A program made the position numbers and the translations under genes. From assembly GCF_030814135.1 (NCBI RefSeq), contig NZ_JAUSUQ010000005.1, positions 62,001 through 126,000 on the forward strand: 64,000 nucleotides of DNA. The letters are read 5' to 3'. This DNA comes from Caldalkalibacillus uzonensis. GTDB lineage: Bacteria; Bacillota; Bacilli; Caldalkalibacillales; Caldalkalibacillaceae. Under the pieces are notes generated by a model, which did no database searches, was not told the origin of the DNA, and was given only the letters and a program-made list of their open reading frames with translations. Shown here in pieces: positions 25,740 through 35,184 of this stretch (positions within the stretch are counted from its first letter, which is position 1; every line of letters begins with the position of its first letter).

Positions 25740-26087
25740 ATGGAGTTGAGGGAAACGGGGATTATTCTGTTTGTGGAACATTATCAGGAAGCCTTGGCAT
25801 TTTATACACAAAAACTTGGTTTACCATTACGTAAAAAGGGGGAATCCTTATCCATTCTTGAATTTGGCAGCAGTTACCTGATGATTGAAAAGGGAGGCGT
25901 TGCGTCTTCAGGGGAAAAAACACGTGCGCAAAACCCTACTGTGTTAAGGTTAAATGTCCATGATTTTGAACATACAATCGAGGAGTTAAGAGAACGCGGG
26001 GTCAACGTAGAGGTTTTACAATTTGAGTGGGGAAAAATTGGAGTCATCATTGATCCGGAAGGCAACCGGATTGAAATTAAAGATTAA
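25740..26087 (+). CDS. VOC family (glyoxalase/dioxygenase fold) protein
   Basis: The 115-residue protein is a single VOC domain: an N-terminal beta-alpha-beta unit (FVEHYQEALAFYTQKLGLPL) and a second with IIDPEGNRIEIKD at the C-terminus, where the final glutamate is a usual metal ligand. Members bind metals and act as lyases, dioxygenases or resistance proteins. The substrate cannot be told from the sequence. The start has GGGGGATTTAAGCC upstream. Confidence 0.8.
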   Translation: MELRETGIILFVEHYQEALAFYTQKLGLPLRKKGESLSILEFGSSYLMIEKGGVASSGEKTRAQNPTVLRLNVHDFEHTIEELRERGVNVEVLQFEWGKIGVIIDPEGNRIEIKD

Positions 26088-26183
26088 AATTTTTTTCAAA
26101 ATTAATTGGAAATATGCAATCGGAGTTTCAAGAGTTTAGTTGATAACATCATTCTGAATACGGATGAGAATGGAGGATAACCG

Positions 26184-26765
26184 ATGAAGATTGCGTTTAT
26201 TTTGTTTGATCGTTTAACGGTTCTTGATTTTATAGGTTTTTATGATGTGATCACAAGGTTAAAAACCATGGCGATTAAGCCCGAGGTGAAATGGGATCTG
26301 TGTGCCTTAAAGGAACAAGTTGCAGATGAATTGGGAGTCAGGATCAAAGTGGACAGGGTGAGACCTGACCTGGGCGATTATGATATGATCTTTGTTCCTG
26401 GCGGTATGGGCACGAGACAGCTGAAGGATGATAGCGTATTTATTAACTGGTTAAAGACAGCAAGGGATGTACACACAAAGGTTTCGGTATGTACCGGCTC
26501 CCTGTTGCTGGGGGCAGCTGGTTTCTTAAAAGGAAAGAAGGCGACCACTCATCCCAACGCCTATACTTTGTTAAGTCCTTATTGTGCTCAAGTTGTAGAA
26601 AAGAGAATTGTAAAGGACGGTAACATTATAACAGGGGGCGGAGTGGCCACATCTATTGATTTAGGCCTGTACATGCTGGAGGAACTGGCTGGACATGAAG
26701 CTGTTCAACGGGTTCAGAGACAAATGGATTATCCTTACTATCCAAGCAAAGAAAAACTTTTATAA
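26184..26765 (+). CDS. DJ-1/PfpI family protein, isonitrile hydratase-like
   Basis: The 193-residue class I glutamine-amidotransferase-like protein has the nucleophile elbow cysteine in VSVCTGSLLLGAAGFL and the following GKKATTHPNAY, as in Pseudomonas isonitrile hydratase. Asp near residue 15 (TVLDFIGFYDV) corresponds to an active-site aspartate of that enzyme. Other relatives are stress-related chaperones or AraC-associated domains. Hydratase activity is possible but not shown. The ribosome binding site is ATGGAGGATAACC. Confidence 0.8.
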   Translation: MKIAFILFDRLTVLDFIGFYDVITRLKTMAIKPEVKWDLCALKEQVADELGVRIKVDRVRPDLGDYDMIFVPGGMGTRQLKDDSVFINWLKTARDVHTKVSVCTGSLLLGAAGFLKGKKATTHPNAYTLLSPYCAQVVEKRIVKDGNIITGGGVATSIDLGLYMLEELAGHEAVQRVQRQMDYPYYPSKEKLL

Positions 26766-27150
26766 TGTTACCGATGACATTGTTTGAGATGAGCTGATAG
26801 ATGGATTCAAGCTTTTCACAGATGTCGGTCACTTTCTCACCTAAAGATGACCTTAACTGATCGATCTGGTCCAGAATGTTTTGGTTCTTTGTTTTTTGTT
26901 CGTCCAACTGTTTCATAATGGTTTCGTGGAAGGCTTCCTGCAGGGACAATCTTTCTGTAATCTCCTTGCTCAGTTCTGCTTGTTCGTCCTGCTGGCCGAG
27001 TAAATCTTGGTATAACGTTTCGTACTCTTTTAACTTTCTGGATAAGTGACGAATCGGTTTATTTTGAAAGGTCAATTGATCCATAATGGCTTGATGGACG
27101 AAACCATCAGCTTTAATGTCTGTCATTAAACTAGTGTGGGACTGTGTCAA
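26653..27150 (-). pseudogene. Coiled-coil gene remnant
   Basis: The reverse strand encodes a long, believable coiled coil (HLSRKLKEYETLYQDLL...LSKEITERLSLQEAFHETIMKQLDEQ...ICEKLESIYQLI) that ends in the coding-like sense near 26760, exactly where the DJ-1 gene ends. The remaining 35 codons are only the antisense of that gene. The frame starts at a TTG, and coding character continues upstream to about 27290 without an in-frame ATG or ribosome binding site. It looks like a gene cut at both ends by rearrangement. No family assignment. Confidence 0.4.
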
Positions 27151-27173
27151 TTGTTCTAACTGTTCAGCCTGTG

Positions 27174-27299
27174 ATGGGGGGAGTTGGAAACTTGGGGATA
27201 AAGAACGGTTTCTGGATGTATGGCAAGAGATTTTGTTGCCAAGTACTACAGCGTTTACTAGAGCGGTATCAACATGATATAGAAAAACTTAACATCTAA
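27174..27299 (+). CDS. Possible 41-residue protein
   Basis: A small frame encodes a cationic peptide ending QRLLERYQHDIEKLNI, with a CC pair and aromatic residues in the middle (FWMYGKRFCC). It stops 16 bases before the epimerase gene, whose ribosome binding site overlaps its end. No clear ribosome binding site of its own is seen, and the opposite strand also looks open here. It may be real or chance. Confidence 0.3.
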   Translation: MGGVGNLGIKNGFWMYGKRFCCQVLQRLLERYQHDIEKLNI

Positions 27300-27315
27300 C
27301 AAGGAGGCTGTAAAG

Positions 27316-28272
27316 ATGACTGGGGAAAAAGGGAAGACCAATCTCGTCCTTGGCACAGGGCCATTAGGGATGTCGGTTATGGAGAGATTATTACTTGAAG
27401 GTCAGCAGGTGATGATGGTCAACCAGAGTGGCCAGGCGGATGTGCCGGAGCAGGTGCAAGTGATCAAGTGTGATTTGGTAAAAGAAACAATCCCCCTTGA
27501 GATCATTAAAAAAGTGGATGTGGTCTATCATTGTATTGGGTTGCCCTACCCGCAGTGGGGAAAATTAAAGACCATTATGAACAATGTGATACAGGCGCTT
27601 CGTAACAGTGACACCATATTGGTTTATGCTGACAACTTATACGCCTACGGACCGTCTCATGGTAAACTCGTGGAAACCCTGCTTTATCGTCCGGTTGGGA
27701 AAAAAACCAGAATAAGAGCAGACATTGCCACATTCGTGATCGAGGAGCACAACAAGGGGAATATCAGGGCTGCGATTGGCAGGGGTTCCGACTTTTATGG
27801 CCCCCGGGTTCGCAATTCAGCGTTAGGATACAGGGTTTTTGAGCATCTTCTTAAAGATAAGTCTGTCGATATATTTGGTAATATTGATACTCCTCACACA
27901 TACATATACATTCATGACTTTGCAGCAGGATTAGTGACATTAGGGACAAGAACAGAATCCCTAGGTGAGATTTGGCATATTCCCAGTGCAGAAACGATGA
28001 CAACGAGAGCAATGATAGAAAAAATTTGCCAAGAACTTGGCAATTCTCCTTCATACCGTATCGCAAACAGGTTGATTTTACATGCACTAGGCCTGTTCAA
28101 CCAAGAGATGAGGGAGTTAAAAGAAATATATTACCAATTTGAGCGTCCCTTTGTGGTTAACCACAACAAGTACAAAACCCGGTTTGGTGAGCAGGTCACC
28201 CCTCACGAACAAGCGGTCAGAGAGACGATAAAATGGTATAGAGATCAGAATAGTAAAAATAAAATCAGTTAA
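27316..28272 (+). CDS. NAD-dependent epimerase/dehydratase family protein
   Basis: The 318-residue extended-SDR protein starts with a Rossmann motif (NLVLGTGPLGMSVMERLL). It continues with VVYHCIGLPYPQW, DNLYAYGPSHG and RGSDFYGPRVRNSALG. The classic YxxxK pair is not in its usual form; the DNLYAYG block replaces it, as in a subgroup of nucleotide-sugar-epimerase-like proteins. Substrate is unknown. The start follows ACAAGGAGGCTG. The stop overlaps the convergent superoxide dismutase stop by 4 nt. Confidence 0.8.
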   Translation: MTGEKGKTNLVLGTGPLGMSVMERLLLEGQQVMMVNQSGQADVPEQVQVIKCDLVKETIPLEIIKKVDVVYHCIGLPYPQWGKLKTIMNNVIQALRNSDTILVYADNLYAYGPSHGKLVETLLYRPVGKKTRIRADIATFVIEEHNKGNIRAAIGRGSDFYGPRVRNSALGYRVFEHLLKDKSVDIFGNIDTPHTYIYIHDFAAGLVTLGTRTESLGEIWHIPSAETMTTRAMIEKICQELGNSPSYRIANRLILHALGLFNQEMRELKEIYYQFERPFVVNHNKYKTRFGEQVTPHEQAVRETIKWYRDQNSKNKIS

Positions 28273-28757
28273 AATGAGTTGGGCCAGCCAGCAACGATAA
28301 CACCACAGGCCAAGCGTTTGCCGGAATCCCCAGCGGGTTGGGTACGATAATCATCTGGATTTTGATGGATAATAACGGACTTGCCTATGACCTGAGGCAC
28401 TTTGAATTTGTTCGTAAAGAAACACATTTTCGCATACCCGTTATTAGAAAACAATACAGGGAAGTCACCGGCATGGTTTCCATGCGGCTGTCTGGTTGGA
28501 TTCCAGTGTTGACCTGCCTCCAGGAATGGATTCTTGGGATTTCCAATTTCACATGTTCCAAATTCATGGATGTGGAATCCATGGGGGCCAATGGGGGGAT
28601 GTTTTTTCCCTCCTGGACGATAAGGGGGTAATCCTGACACTTCAACGGAAACATTGGTGCCCCCCGGAACCGATTTAAAGGTGACAATCCCTTTAATGTT
28701 TGGAGCAAGAGGACCTCCTTTGATATCAGCCCAAGCAACATGTGATAAATCTCGCAT
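28269..28757 (-). CDS. Cu/Zn superoxide dismutase
   Basis: The 162-residue enzyme dismutates superoxide. All metal ligands are visible: copper histidines in GFHIHEFG, zinc and bridging residues in GQHWNPTRQPHGNHAGD, the third copper histidine in SVIIHQNPDD, and the guidance arginine in GKRLACG. The disulfide cysteines (FGTC and LACG) are present. Start at ATG 28757 follows AGGAGAGATC. No signal peptide or lipobox is visible, unlike secreted YojM/SodC relatives, so it may be cytoplasmic. B. subtilis YojM lacks a complete copper site, while this one is complete. Confidence 0.9.
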   Translation of the reverse strand: MRDLSHVAWADIKGGPLAPNIKGIVTFKSVPGGTNVSVEVSGLPPYRPGGKKHPPIGPHGFHIHEFGTCEIGNPKNPFLEAGQHWNPTRQPHGNHAGDFPVLFSNNGYAKMCFFTNKFKVPQVIGKSVIIHQNPDDYRTQPAGDSGKRLACGVIVAGWPNSF

Positions 28758-28883
28758 TTTTGATCTCTCCTGAGGGAATTTTGTACAAATCGATTTCAAT
28801 ACATTTTTCTATATAACTGTAAAATGATTCACATATCCATGATATTCACTATGGCTGGTGAAAAGTTCATAGATTTCCCAGTC

Positions 28884-28921
28884 AAAAAAAAGTCCTCCCA
28901 TGTTTAGAGGTACATGGGAGG
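28884..28921 (-). terminator. Terminator of the HAD phosphatase gene
   Basis: The 10-bp stem CCTCCCATGT / ACATGGGAGG is preceded on the plus strand by an A tract, giving a T tract at the end of the minus-strand transcript. Confidence 0.75.
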
Positions 28922-29032
28922 TCTCTTCATCCGGCCTTTTAACATCCGTTTTAACTTCTAACAGCTCAGCCTTCACCACTGATAATTTTTATTGAATTAA
29001 CATGTAAGACTTTGTTGAGACTAATCATTCAT

Positions 29033-29827
29033 TTATGAAGACAACTTTTGGACCAGTGGCGGAAGCTCGATTAAACTTTTGATTTCAAAGTCTGAGACTA
29101 CTTCAGGGTGGGTTTCTTTGCCCTTCCTGTTTAGCCACACGTTTTTCATTCCTGCCCGCGAGGATCCGAGGATATCTGTCATCAGGTTGTCCCCGACCAT
29201 GACGGCTTCATGACTTTCTAAGGCCATCAAATCAAGAGCATGCTTAAAAATAGAGGGGTCAGGCTTTCCTTTGCCGAAGTCACCGGAAATGACAATGTGT
29301 TCAAAGTATGGGGTCAGGTCGGGAAGGGCAGACAGTTTCTCACGCTGCAAGTCAGGTGAACCGTTGGTTAAAAGCAGCAATCTATAGTTGTCTTTCAGCT
29401 CGTCCAGTACCTCAAACGTTTCGTCATAAACGATGGAACGTTTGCGCCGTTCAGCCGGAAAGCGCTCAGCCAGATAGTGGCCATAGTCCGGATCATCGAT
29501 ACCCAGCGCTCTTAAGCCTGCAGTCCAAGCTTGTTTCCGGTAGACAGGGGCAATGTCACGCAGCTTTTTAAAACCTTCCAATTCTCCTGCTTTGAAATCC
29601 CCCCACAGTCCCTCAAAAGGGTTAATGCCGATCATTTGGGTAAAGGGATATGTTTCATATGAGGCGTAAAGTTGGCGTGCCTGTTTCCGGACAGCCTCTT
29701 CTAATTCCTTTGGATTAATCCCGTATTTTTCAGCAGCTTCCTGACAAGTGGCCTCAAAGGCTTCCTGCACGCATTTGGCGTCCCACAGCAACGTGTCGTC
29801 TAAATCAAAAAAGATGGCTTTCAGCAT
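29033..29827 (-). CDS. HAD family hydrolase, YjjG/YsaA-like
   Basis: The 264-residue haloacid-dehalogenase-fold phosphatase has motif [12 protein letters not shown], motif II LLTNG, motif III lysine in [11 protein letters not shown] and motif [16 protein letters not shown] helical cap (about 20-100) suggests a small phosphorylated substrate such as a nucleotide or sugar phosphate. It is monocistronic and ends in the terminator at 28884-28921. Confidence 0.85.
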   Translation of the reverse strand: MLKAIFFDLDDTLLWDAKCVQEAFEATCQEAAEKYGINPKELEEAVRKQARQLYASYETYPFTQMIGINPFEGLWGDFKAGELEGFKKLRDIAPVYRKQAWTAGLRALGIDDPDYGHYLAERFPAERRKRSIVYDETFEVLDELKDNYRLLLLTNGSPDLQREKLSALPDLTPYFEHIVISGDFGKGKPDPSIFKHALDLMALESHEAVMVGDNLMTDILGSSRAGMKNVWLNRKGKETHPEVVSDFEIKSLIELPPLVQKLSS

Positions 29828-29991
29828 GATGTCTCTCCTCTCCCCGTGCAGAATGGTAGGTCTATCAACAGGTTGAAACTAGTATAGCAAAAGCCTGGAA
29901 ATAGTAAAAGTGAAACCCCGCTAGAGAAGCAGGGTAACCAGTGATGCATAGAATAAATCTGAAGTTGTCACAGCGGAGGACATGCGGGTTT

Positions 29992-31380
29992 TTAGGCTTG
30001 CACTTCCAGTGTTTGGTTATGGTCATGATACATGTTAGTATCTAGATCCCCGGTCAGCTTGCTGGTCAGAATGCCGGATGTCATGCTTCCGCTTACATTA
30101 ACTGCAGTCCGGCCCATGTCAATCAGCGGCTCAATTGAGATCATCAGACCGGCCAGGGCTACCGGCAAATCCATCACCGATAAAACGATAATCGCTGCAA
30201 AAGTGGCGCCGCCTCCCACTCCAGCCACACCAAAGGAACTGATGGCCACCACAACAATCAGCATCAGCAAAAATGACGGAGTTAAGGCATCAATACCCAC
30301 TGTCGGGGCAATCATGACGGCGAGCATGGCCGGATAGATGCCGGCGCATCCGTTTTGGCCGATAGAAAGTCCAAATGAACCTGCTAAATTGGCAATCCCG
30401 TCCGATACGCCCAAGCGCTTTTGGGTGCTGATATTCAGGGGCAATGCGCCTGCGCTGGTCCGTGACGTAAAGGCAAAGGCAAGGACCGGAAATGCTTTTT
30501 TGACATAGGTGACGGGATTTAAACCATTCACTAAAAGCAGCAACAGATGAACAAGGAACATAGCAATCAATGCCACATAAGATGCAGTGACAAACTTGCC
30601 TAAGCTGAGGATCGCACTTAAGTCACTCGTAGCCACCGTTCGTGTCATAATGGCCAATACACCGTATGGTGTCAAGCGGATCACCATCTTCACGACACCC
30701 ATGATGAGGGAATAGAGCACCTCGACGGCTGTGGCAAACAGATCAGCGTGCTCCGGCTGATTCCGTTTCAAGCCTAGATATGAAATACCCAAAATGATGC
30801 TAAAAATTACAACCGCAATGGTGGATGTAGGACGGGTCCCGGTCAAGTCCAAAAACGGATTGGATGGGATGAGGGCAACAATTTGTTGAGGAAGCGTCTG
30901 TCCTTCAATCTCGGCATAAGTTTCTTCCAGCTGAGCCCCCCGCTGGGCTTCTGACTCACCCTGTTCAATTTGAATTGCTTCCAGGTCAAAAACGACAGCT
31001 GCAGCGATACCGATAGCGGCGGCGATGGCGGTGGTTCCAACCAGAATGCCGATCACCAAGGTGCTAATTTTGCCTAAATGATTGGATAGTTTCAGTTTGG
31101 TAAAGGCCATCAAAATAGATATGAAAATTAAAGGCATGACGATCATTTGCAACAGGCGAATATAGCCAGTTCCCACAATATTAAACCAGTCCGTTGATGT
31201 AGCGATGATCTCTGACTGCGGCCCATATACATACTGGAGGCCAAAGCCAAAGATAAGGCCCAGAACAAGACTGGCAAAAACACGTTTGGAAAATGAAACC
31301 CTTTTGCTTTGCATCAGATATAGTGCAAAAATAAGAGCTATCATTATAACAACATTTAATATAACAAATAATGATGTCAT
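29992..31380 (-). CDS. tcyP: L-cystine symporter TcyP
   Basis: The 462-residue DAACS-family symporter closely resembles B. subtilis TcyP (YhcL) along its length: SFSKRVFASLVLGLIFGF at the start, LLQMIVMPLIFISI, PTSTIAVVIF, the re-entrant loop TSRTSAGALPLN, and IGQNGCAGIYPAMLA and FGVAGVGGGATFA near the end. It imports cystine with cations. Start at ATG 31380 follows GGAGGATAGG. In bacilli tcyP is repressed by CymR when cysteine is plentiful; a CymR site was not identified here. Confidence 0.93.
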   Translation of the reverse strand: MTSLFVILNVVIMIALIFALYLMQSKRVSFSKRVFASLVLGLIFGFGLQYVYGPQSEIIATSTDWFNIVGTGYIRLLQMIVMPLIFISILMAFTKLKLSNHLGKISTLVIGILVGTTAIAAAIGIAAAVVFDLEAIQIEQGESEAQRGAQLEETYAEIEGQTLPQQIVALIPSNPFLDLTGTRPTSTIAVVIFSIILGISYLGLKRNQPEHADLFATAVEVLYSLIMGVVKMVIRLTPYGVLAIMTRTVATSDLSAILSLGKFVTASYVALIAMFLVHLLLLLVNGLNPVTYVKKAFPVLAFAFTSRTSAGALPLNISTQKRLGVSDGIANLAGSFGLSIGQNGCAGIYPAMLAVMIAPTVGIDALTPSFLLMLIVVVAISSFGVAGVGGGATFAAIIVLSVMDLPVALAGLMISIEPLIDMGRTAVNVSGSMTSGILTSKLTGDLDTNMYHDHNQTLEVQA

Positions 31381-31416
31381 ATTCCTATCCTCCATCTGTA
31401 AAAATATCACTAAGAT

Positions 31417-31444
31417 AATTTATCATATTATTCCAAGTTGTCAA
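31417..31444 (-). promoter_or_regulatory. Promoter of tcyP
   Basis: On the minus strand a consensus TTGACA (31444-31439) is followed after 16 bases by TAAATT (31422-31417), about 37 bases before the start codon. Confidence 0.6.
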
Positions 31445-31553
31445 GTGAGGATTAGTTGATTCCATTTTCTGCTAAGGGGTTTTGTTTGCCAATTAGCATG
31501 ATCACAATGAAATTCAACATAAGAAAAAGAAAGTGGGAAGGACGCGGACAATC

Positions 31554-32843
31554 TTATTGAGAAACAACATCCCGGTCCACCCGAATGGCCTGCCGGGCTG
31601 CATTCAAGCCGGCATTATACCCTGTGGTAAAAGCGGCCGTAATGTTGTACCCGCCTGTGTAACCATGAATGTCCAGTATCTCCCCGCAAAAGAACAAGCC
31701 GTTCATCAACTTAGACTGCATGGTCTTAGGGTCGACCTCTTTCAGATTGACCCCTCCGCCTGTCACAAAAGCTTCTTCGATAGAGAGTGTGCCGTTGGCC
31801 TGCACCGGAAACCGTTTGATCAACTGAGCCAGCTCAGTGAGCTTCTTTTTGGGCAAATGGGCATACGTTAGATCCTCTTCAAGATCCCCTTTTCGCAGCA
31901 GGAGCGGAATCATCCGCTCGGGGATATTGCCTTTTAATACGTTTTTGATGGCTTTTTTCGGCTGTTTTGCAGCCAACTTGAGTATCTCTTCCGCAACTAG
32001 AGAGGCAGGTTTGTCCGGAAACAGATCAATGGTTAACAGGACCGTATGGATTGTTTCTTTCTTTAACAATTTAACAACGAATTGACTGCACCGCAGAGCA
32101 GCCGGTCCGGACAAGCCGAAATGGGTGAAGATCATATCCCCCTCATGCTCAATCACTTTTTTGCCCTTGGGGTTCCACACGCTAAGGGTAATATTGTGCA
32201 AAGACAGGCCTTGAAGCTCTTTGTTGCGGATAAAAGGCTCCTCTGATGTAATGGGCACTTCGGTGGGATACAGGTCCGTGATGGTGTGGCCGGCTTCTTG
32301 TGCCCAGGCGTAGCCATCTCCTGTTGAACCGGTGTAAGGAACCGATTTTCCGCCTGTGGCGATAATAACGGTGGAGGCTCCAATGATCTCTCCATTTTTC
32401 AATTCAACACCCTTGACATGATCCCCTTGATATAACACTCGCTTGACAGGGGCATTCACCCGTATCTCAACCCCTTGTTTGCGCACTTGACGGACCAAGG
32501 CATTGACCACGTCTTTGGCCTTATCTGAGACAGGAAACATGCGTCCGCGGTCTTCCTCTTTCAATTTAATACCCAGGCCTTCAAAGAAACGGATAATGTC
32601 CCGGTTATTGAACGTGGCCAAACAGCTGTACAAAAAGCGGCCGTTGCCAGGGATGTTTTTGATAATCTCCTCTATATCACCTGCGTTGGTCACATTGCAG
32701 CGTCCTCCTCCTGAAATGGCCAGCTTACGCCCCAATTTGCTTCCTTTATCTACCAGCAACACGTTGGCTCCTGCTTCGCTGGCGGCAATGCTGGCCATCA
32801 GACCAGAGGGGCCTCCGCCAATAATGATTACATCGTATGTCAT
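31554..32843 (-). CDS. BaiN/YtfP family flavoprotein (HI0933-like)
   Basis: The 429-residue flavoprotein begins with an FAD-binding Rossmann motif ([22 protein letters not shown]). It has the family blocks [36 protein letters not shown] and ALRCSQ, and ends with the second FAD contact [19 protein letters not shown]. Members of this group are NAD(P)H-dependent oxidoreductases; BaiN reduces bile acids, but YtfP of B. subtilis has no agreed substrate. It is monocistronic. Confidence 0.9.
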   Translation of the reverse strand: MTYDVIIIGGGPSGLMASIAASEAGANVLLVDKGSKLGRKLAISGGGRCNVTNAGDIEEIIKNIPGNGRFLYSCLATFNNRDIIRFFEGLGIKLKEEDRGRMFPVSDKAKDVVNALVRQVRKQGVEIRVNAPVKRVLYQGDHVKGVELKNGEIIGASTVIIATGGKSVPYTGSTGDGYAWAQEAGHTITDLYPTEVPITSEEPFIRNKELQGLSLHNITLSVWNPKGKKVIEHEGDMIFTHFGLSGPAALRCSQFVVKLLKKETIHTVLLTIDLFPDKPASLVAEEILKLAAKQPKKAIKNVLKGNIPERMIPLLLRKGDLEEDLTYAHLPKKKLTELAQLIKRFPVQANGTLSIEEAFVTGGGVNLKEVDPKTMQSKLMNGLFFCGEILDIHGYTGGYNITAAFTTGYNAGLNAARQAIRVDRDVVSQ

Positions 32844-32903
32844 CTCTGTGCTCCTTTTCAGATGGTGTCATCAATCGTATTGTAACACGGTGCCAAGCAA
32901 GAA

Positions 32904-32931
32904 GGCACGGTCTGTTTTTGATGACCGTGCC
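32904..32931 (-). terminator. Terminator of cimA
   Basis: The 9-bp stem GGCACGGTC / GACCGTGCC lies between cimA and the flavoprotein gene, with a weak T-rich tail on the minus strand. Confidence 0.55.
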
Positions 32932-32964
32932 TTTCGCTGATAATGATTTCCAGGTTTTTGATCG

Positions 32965-34578
32965 TCAGGATTTTACGGTGTGCAGTTGATAGGCGGGACA
33001 GTCTTTCAATGCATCTTCATGTTTCATGAAGTAGTAACGGACACTGTCGATCAAGGCGTACCAACTGGCTTCAATAATGTTGGTGGAGACTCCAATGGTG
33101 CTCCATTTTTCCTTGCCATCAGAGGACTCAATCAGCACCCGTACTTTGGAGGCGGTGGCATCTGCTTCGTCTAAGACCCGCACTTTGTAATCGGACAGGT
33201 ACATATTTTTTATTATGGGGAAAAACTCTTCCAATGCTTTACGCAGGGCATGGTCCAAGGCATTGACCGGTCCGTTTCCCTCAGCGGCGGTATGCACCAC
33301 TTGGCCGTTGACAAGGAGTTTGATCACCGCTTCAGTGGTCAACGTTTCACTTCCTGTTTTCTCGACGAATACTTTGAAGTGATCAAGTGTAAAGTAATCC
33401 TTCAGTTCTCCCACTGCTTGTTTGACCAGGAGTTCTAACGAGGCTTCGGCAGCTTCATATTGATAGCCCTGGTGTTCCTTTTCCTTGATCGTGTTAATAA
33501 TCTCTCTGGACCGGTTGCGGTGCTTGTCAAAGTCATAGTTCCACTCTTTAGCCTTATACAGAACATTGCTCTGGCCGGAAAGTTCAGAGACAAGTACTCG
33601 CCGTCTGTTGCCGACCGACTCTGGGGGAATATGCTCATAGGTTTCCGGATGCTTCAGTACGGCACTGACATGAATGCCACCTTTATGGGCAAAAGCGCTT
33701 TTACCAACAAAAGGTTGGTGGCTTGGGGGCACTTGGTTGGCCACTTCATGAACATAATTGGAAATGGAGGTCAAGGTGTTCAGATGTTCTTCCGGAATAC
33801 AGTCATATCCCAGTTTCAGCTGCAAATTGGGAATAACTGAGATCAAATTGGCATTGCCGCACCGTTCTCCATAACCGTTAATGGTGCCCTGCACGTGACG
33901 AGCCCCGGCCCGGACAGCGGCTAATGTGTTGGCTACCGCCAGTTCTCCGTCATTGTGACAGTGGATACCAATGGGTACTAATAAGTGACTGGCCACCTCC
34001 CGGACAATGGCTTCGATCTCATGGGGTAATGAACCTCCGTTGGTGTCACACAGAGTGACACAATCGGCCCCAGCCGCTGCCGCAGCTTGCAGCGTTTTGA
34101 GGGCATAATCAGGGTTTCGTTTAAAACCGTCAAAGAAATGTTCAGCATCAAAAATCACTTCCAGTCCGTTTCCTTTTAAAAATTGGACCGATTCAGAAAT
34201 CATGAAAAGGTTTTCATCCAGGGTGGTCTGCAAAGCTTCCGTCACATGAAAATCCCACGTTTTTCCAAAAATAGCAACCGTCTGTGCGCCGCTTTCTAAT
34301 ATTTTTTTCAAATTGGCATCATCAGCTGCAGCAATACCTGGCCTGCGCGTGCTGCCAAAGGCAGTGATTTTGGCATGAGACAGGTTCACATTTTTGACTG
34401 CTTCAAAAAAGGCCATATCTTTGGGGTTACTTCCCGGCCATCCGCCTTCGATGTAATCAATCCCCAGCTCATCCAGTTTACGTACGATTTTTAACTTATC
34501 TTCTACGGACAGGCTGATTCCCTCACCCTGTGTCCCGTCCCGTAAGGTTGTATCATAGAGATAAACTCGCTCAGCCAA
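32965..34578 (-). CDS. cimA: Citramalate synthase
   Basis: The 537-residue HMGL-like acyltransferase condenses pyruvate and acetyl-CoA to (R)-citramalate, an entry to isoleucine synthesis that avoids threonine. The catalytic domain shows [15 protein letters not shown] (Arg and Asp), [16 protein letters not shown] (metal histidines) and [17 protein letters not shown]. The C-terminal regulatory LeuA-dimer domain spans about 410-520. It is of the longer 2-isopropylmalate/citramalate type. Start chosen at TTG 34578 because GGGAGG precedes it at good spacing; GTG 34593 has none. No leu or ilv genes are nearby, so it stands alone. Confidence 0.88.
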   Translation of the reverse strand: MAERVYLYDTTLRDGTQGEGISLSVEDKLKIVRKLDELGIDYIEGGWPGSNPKDMAFFEAVKNVNLSHAKITAFGSTRRPGIAAADDANLKKILESGAQTVAIFGKTWDFHVTEALQTTLDENLFMISESVQFLKGNGLEVIFDAEHFFDGFKRNPDYALKTLQAAAAAGADCVTLCDTNGGSLPHEIEAIVREVASHLLVPIGIHCHNDGELAVANTLAAVRAGARHVQGTINGYGERCGNANLISVIPNLQLKLGYDCIPEEHLNTLTSISNYVHEVANQVPPSHQPFVGKSAFAHKGGIHVSAVLKHPETYEHIPPESVGNRRRVLVSELSGQSNVLYKAKEWNYDFDKHRNRSREIINTIKEKEHQGYQYEAAEASLELLVKQAVGELKDYFTLDHFKVFVEKTGSETLTTEAVIKLLVNGQVVHTAAEGNGPVNALDHALRKALEEFFPIIKNMYLSDYKVRVLDEADATASKVRVLIESSDGKEKWSTIGVSTNIIEASWYALIDSVRYYFMKHEDALKDCPAYQLHTVKS

Positions 34579-34695
34579 TGCTATACCTCCCACTCCTAAA
34601 CATTCTCTCTACTCTAAGTTATTGTCAAAAAAATTAAATAATATTGTCTACAAGTATAGCACAGTCTTTAATCATTTTTAAAGTATTATTTTATG

Positions 34696-34728
34696 AAAAA
34701 ACTACAGGGTTGAGCTTATCCACCCTGT
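34696..34728 (-). terminator. Terminator of the zinc-ribbon gene
   Basis: The stem ACAGGGT / ACCCTGT followed by a minus-strand AGTTTTTT begins immediately after the stop codon. Confidence 0.75.
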
Positions 34729-34962
34729 CTATTTGATATTTGCTACCGCTCTCTTGATAAACTGCAGTTCGTCTTCAATTAGTCCGCAACTGGCACATTG
34801 GATGCGTTTGTCTGGCCCCTGATAAGGCAGATGAAAGGGATCAAGCTCGTTCAATTCATGTGCTTGACCTGTCTCTAAGTCCACCTTAATTGGTGTAACA
34901 ACCTGCTCGATCACATTAAATCGGCTCCGAGCCTGACAAGAAGGACAACGATAGAATGGCAT
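34729..34962 (-). CDS. Small zinc-ribbon protein
   Basis: This roughly 77-residue protein has two CxxC knuckles, YRCPSCQ near the start and IQCASCG near residue 50, which should bind one zinc. Between them is an acidic stretch (VDLETGQAHELNELDPF). No family name is recognised. It may be a small nucleic-acid or protein binding factor. The start is uncertain: ATG 34962 or an ATG at 34989, the latter overlapping a GGGAGG sequence. Confidence 0.6.
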   Translation of the reverse strand: MPFYRCPSCQARSRFNVIEQVVTPIKVDLETGQAHELNELDPFHLPYQGPDKRIQCASCGLIEDELQFIKRAVANIK

Positions 34963-35184
34963 TCCTAATTTTTCCTCCCTCATCATCAAGTCTATTCTTT
35001 GGTTTAGTTTTCCTGATAGCCTTCCTTTTTATGCTTATCAGCGTAGTAAAGTAAAAATAAATTCTCATTAAAAAATAGTTCTTTTGCAGAGGGAGTTAAT
35101 GTGATAAGATTATACACATCCGCTTTAATGCTTATACGCTTTATAGTACTAAAGTAAAATTATTAATGAGGGAGAGTTTACAGC

